Below, piece by piece: positions 5,542-6,772 of a stretch of 6,772 bases of DNA (position 1 is the stretch's first letter; every line of letters begins with the position of its first letter). Under the pieces are notes generated by a model. It was not told where the DNA came from, did not search any database, and saw only the letters and a list, made by a program, of their open reading frames with translations. The translations under genes and the position numbers were made by a program. The stretch covers positions 1 to 6,772 of the forward strand of contig USBU01000067.1 in NCBI GenBank assembly GCA_900553005.1, written 5' to 3'. This DNA comes from an uncultured Eubacteriales bacterium. GTDB taxonomy: Bacteria > Bacillota > Clostridia > Christensenellales > Pumilibacteraceae.

Positions 5542-6384
5542 ATGAGCGAATGCACACACAACTGCGAAACGTGCGGCGAAAACTGTTCGGAAAGAAAATC
5601 TCCGGAAAGTTTTTTGGAGAAACCGCACGAGCTTAGCAACATCAAAAAAGTAATAGGAATCGTCAGCGGTAAAGGCGGCGTCGGGAAATCCTTGGTAACC
5701 GCCCTTTGCGCCGTAACTGCCGAGAGATGCGGCTATAAAACCGCGATACTCGACGCGGACGTTACGGGTCCGTCCGTGCCAAAAATGTTCGGACTAAAGG
5801 AAAAAGCCAAGGGCACCGAGCTGGGACTAATGCCTGTCACGACAAAAACGGGATTAAAAGTCATGTCGCTTAATCTGCTTACCGAGAACGAAACGGATCC
5901 GGTCGTTTGGCGCGGGCCCGTCATCGCCGGCGCGGTCAAACAGTTTTGGACCGACGTAATATGGGGCGACGTGGATTTTATGTTTATCGATATGCCTCCG
6001 GGAACGGGCGACGTGCCGCTGACGGTGTTTCAGTCAATTCCGCTTGACGGAATAATCGTGGTATCCTCTCCCCAGGAGCTTGTCGGCATGATCGTCGAAA
6101 AGGCCGTCAAAATGGCTAAAATGATGAATGTCTCTATCCTTGGAATCATTGAAAACATGAGTTATGCGCTGTGCCCCGACTGCGGTAAGCATATCGAATT
6201 ATTCGGAAAAAGCCATATAGAGGAAACGGCAAAGAACAACGGCCTGTCCGTCATCGCCAGACTGCCCATAGATCCAAAGCTTTCGGGCGCATGCGACGCA
6301 GGTCTTATCGAGCTGTTTGTCGGCGACTGGCTGGATAAGCTTCCGGAAATTTTGGACAAGCTTGACGGCAAAAAGAAAAAATAA
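5542..6384 (+). CDS. mrp: Mrp/ApbC (Nbp35-type) iron-sulfur cluster carrier ATPase
   Basis: This 280-residue cytoplasmic P-loop ATPase of the MinD/Mrp family binds a [4Fe-4S] cluster as a dimer and passes it to apoproteins. The deviant Walker A GKGGVGKS is at 43-50 (K44 and K49), DADVTGPSVP at 71-80, and switch II DMPPGTGD at 150-157. The CPDC pair (C211, C214) is the conserved cluster-bridging motif. An extra N-terminal motif C-x3-C-x2-C-x3-C (C4, C8, C11, C15) resembles the N-terminal ferredoxin-like cluster site of Nbp35 and of clostridial Mrp proteins. There is no N-terminal DUF59 (MIP18) domain. The C-terminus ends in a lysine run. The start at 5542 has a good RBS and promoter; a longer frame from TTG at 5416 would run through the promoter and is rejected. 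Rubredoxin follows 68 nt later on the same strand. Confidence 0.94.
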   Translation: MSECTHNCETCGENCSERKSPESFLEKPHELSNIKKVIGIVSGKGGVGKSLVTALCAVTAERCGYKTAILDADVTGPSVPKMFGLKEKAKGTELGLMPVTTKTGLKVMSLNLLTENETDPVVWRGPVIAGAVKQFWTDVIWGDVDFMFIDMPPGTGDVPLTVFQSIPLDGIIVVSSPQELVGMIVEKAVKMAKMMNVSILGIIENMSYALCPDCGKHIELFGKSHIEETAKNNGLSVIARLPIDPKLSGACDAGLIELFVGDWLDKLPEILDKLDGKKKK

Positions 6385-6403
6385 GACAACGGGTTTATTC
6401 GGT

Positions 6404-6422
6404 CCGCATATAACGTATGCGG
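6404..6422 (+). repeat. Perfect hairpin between mrp and the rubredoxin gene
   Basis: CCGCATA (6404-6410), loop TAACG and TATGCGG (6416-6422) are a perfect 7-bp inverted repeat. No T-run follows, so it is not a standard terminator. It may be an mRNA processing or stability hairpin, or an operator: its centre contains TATAAC, a possible -10 with no convincing -35. Confidence 0.55.
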
Positions 6423-6437
6423 GCAGAAAATATTTTC

Positions 6438-6443
6438 AGGAGG
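6438..6443 (+). promoter_or_regulatory. Ribosome binding site of the rubredoxin gene
   Basis: AGGAGG lies 9 nt before the ATG at 6453 and selects it over the in-frame ATG at 6417, which has no RBS and falls inside the hairpin. Confidence 0.88.
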
Positions 6444-6452
6444 AAAAAGAAC

Positions 6453-6614
6453 ATGGATAAGTACGTTTGCAATATCTGCGGATACGTTTACGACGAAGCA
6501 GAGGGAGATCCGGACAGCGGAATTGCGCCCGGAACAAAATGGGAGGACGTCCCCGAGGATTGGGTCTGCCCGATGTGCGGCGTCGGCAAGGACGACTTTT
6601 CATTGCAGGCTTAA
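6453..6614 (+). CDS. rub: Rubredoxin
   Basis: This 53-residue soluble electron carrier holds one iron in a Cys4 site and serves anaerobic redox chains such as oxygen or superoxide detoxification. Both knuckles are intact: CNICGY (C6, C9) and CPMCGVGK (C39, C42). The family core of aromatic and acidic residues is present: Y4, YVYDEAEGDP (11-20), GIAPGTKWEDVPEDWVC (23-39) and DDFS (47-50). Length equals classical clostridial rubredoxins (52-54 aa), so nothing is missing. The start is fixed by AGGAGG 9 nt upstream; a 65-residue version from 6417 would add an untypical basic extension. It follows mrp by 68 nt, separated by a hairpin, and has a strong terminator. It may be cotranscribed with mrp, since no clear separate promoter is visible. 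Its redox partners are not in the window. Confidence 0.97.
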   Translation: MDKYVCNICGYVYDEAEGDPDSGIAPGTKWEDVPEDWVCPMCGVGKDDFSLQA

Positions 6615-6629
6615 AATTGCATAAAGCTG

Positions 6630-6668
6630 AAAACATACGCGGCTTTTTAATAAGGCCGCGTATGTTTT
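6630..6668 (+). terminator. Rho-independent terminator after rubredoxin
   Basis: AAAACATACGCGGC (6630-6643) and GCCGCGTATGTTTT (6655-6668) are a perfect 14-bp inverted repeat with an 11-nt loop. The T4 closes the stem, so the structure is symmetric (A-tract and T-tract) and could stop transcription from both sides. It begins 15 nt after the rubredoxin stop. Confidence 0.88.
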
Positions 6669-6681
6669 ATCGTTAAACTCG

Positions 6682-6707
6682 ATTTTGCGCATTATAGAGC
6701 GCAAAAT
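6682..6707. repeat. 9-bp perfect palindrome near the contig end
   Basis: ATTTTGCGC (6682-6690) and GCGCAAAAT (6699-6707) flank an 8-nt centre. No T-run follows on the plus strand beyond the arm. On the minus strand the centre provides a perfect TATAAT (6691-6696) but no good -35. It could be an operator for a gene cut off by the contig end, or a second hairpin. Confidence 0.5.
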
Positions 6708-6727
6708 ATGAAAGAAGCCTTTAATAG

Positions 6728-6772
6728 CTGTCTCTTATACACATCTCCGAGCCCACGAGACGGAGCTACATC
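6728..6772 (+). other. Illumina Nextera adapter and index (non-genomic)
   Basis: The 19-bp transposase mosaic end (6728-6746) runs directly into CCGAGCCCACGAGAC (6747-6761), the Nextera read-2 side adapter. An 8-nt index GGAGCTAC (6762-6769) and ATC, the first bases of the P7-side sequence, follow. This is sequencing read-through left in the assembly. It is not a Tn5/IS50 end, and no transposon sequence adjoins it. Confidence 0.97.

Noticed and set aside
6417..6452. A 12-residue extension of rubredoxin from ATG 6417
   Set aside because: That ATG lies in a hairpin without an RBS, whereas the ATG at 6453 has AGGAGG at 9 nt and gives the usual 53-residue length.
6728..6746. Tn5/IS50 mosaic end suggesting a transposon boundary
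   Set aside because: The 19-bp mosaic end is followed by Nextera adapter and index rather than IS50 or transposon sequence, so it is a library artefact.
6708..6772. A truncated gene starting at ATG 6708 and running off the contig
   Set aside because: There is no ribosome binding site, and after six codons the frame enters adapter sequence.
1..6772. CRISPR array, tRNA or rRNA, toxin-antitoxin pair, phage or defence genes
   Set aside because: No regularly spaced repeats, cloverleaf or rRNA-like stretches are visible, and none of the proteins carries motifs of those systems.

Overview
The window looks like one end of a bacterial contig, most likely from an anaerobic member of the Bacillota (Clostridia-like), probably uncultured. 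The evidence is strong GGAGG-type ribosome binding sites, near-consensus sigma-A promoters, a Mrp ATPase with a cysteine-rich N-terminus, a classical small rubredoxin and a mid-range base composition. The genus cannot be named from this sequence. The last 45 bases are not genomic: they read as an Illumina Nextera adapter with an index, so genuine sequence stops near 6727.

Layout: two minus-strand transcription units fill the left two thirds. (1) At 82-987 an acyl carrier protein gene is followed 3 nt later by an AlkD-type DNA-alkylation-repair gene. Both are driven by a promoter at 1021-1050 with perfect -35 and -10 hexamers. (2) At 1393-4745 a Na+/phosphate cotransporter with a PhoU-like tail, a ribokinase and a PHP-domain phosphoesterase form a tight operon (27-nt gap, then a 4-nt ATGA overlap). 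Its promoter is at 4850-4878 and it has a likely terminator at 1295-1322. About 340 bases between the two units (1051-1392) hold no convincing gene.

The right third is on the plus strand. It has a 65-residue hydrophilic orphan protein (5083-5280) with its own strong RBS and a textbook terminator. Next is the Fe-S carrier ATPase Mrp/ApbC (5542-6384) behind a consensus promoter. Last is rubredoxin (6453-6614), followed by a 14-bp terminator hairpin. A second perfect palindrome (6682-6707) lies just before the adapter.

Functionally the window is mostly housekeeping: fatty-acid carrier and base-damage repair; phosphate import with ribose or sugar-phosphate handling; and iron-sulfur and iron-redox proteins. 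I see no defence system, mobile element, CRISPR array, tRNA or rRNA. The least explained items are the orphan small protein and its unusual promoter, the palindromes on either side of the rubredoxin gene, and the gene-poor stretch at 1051-1392.
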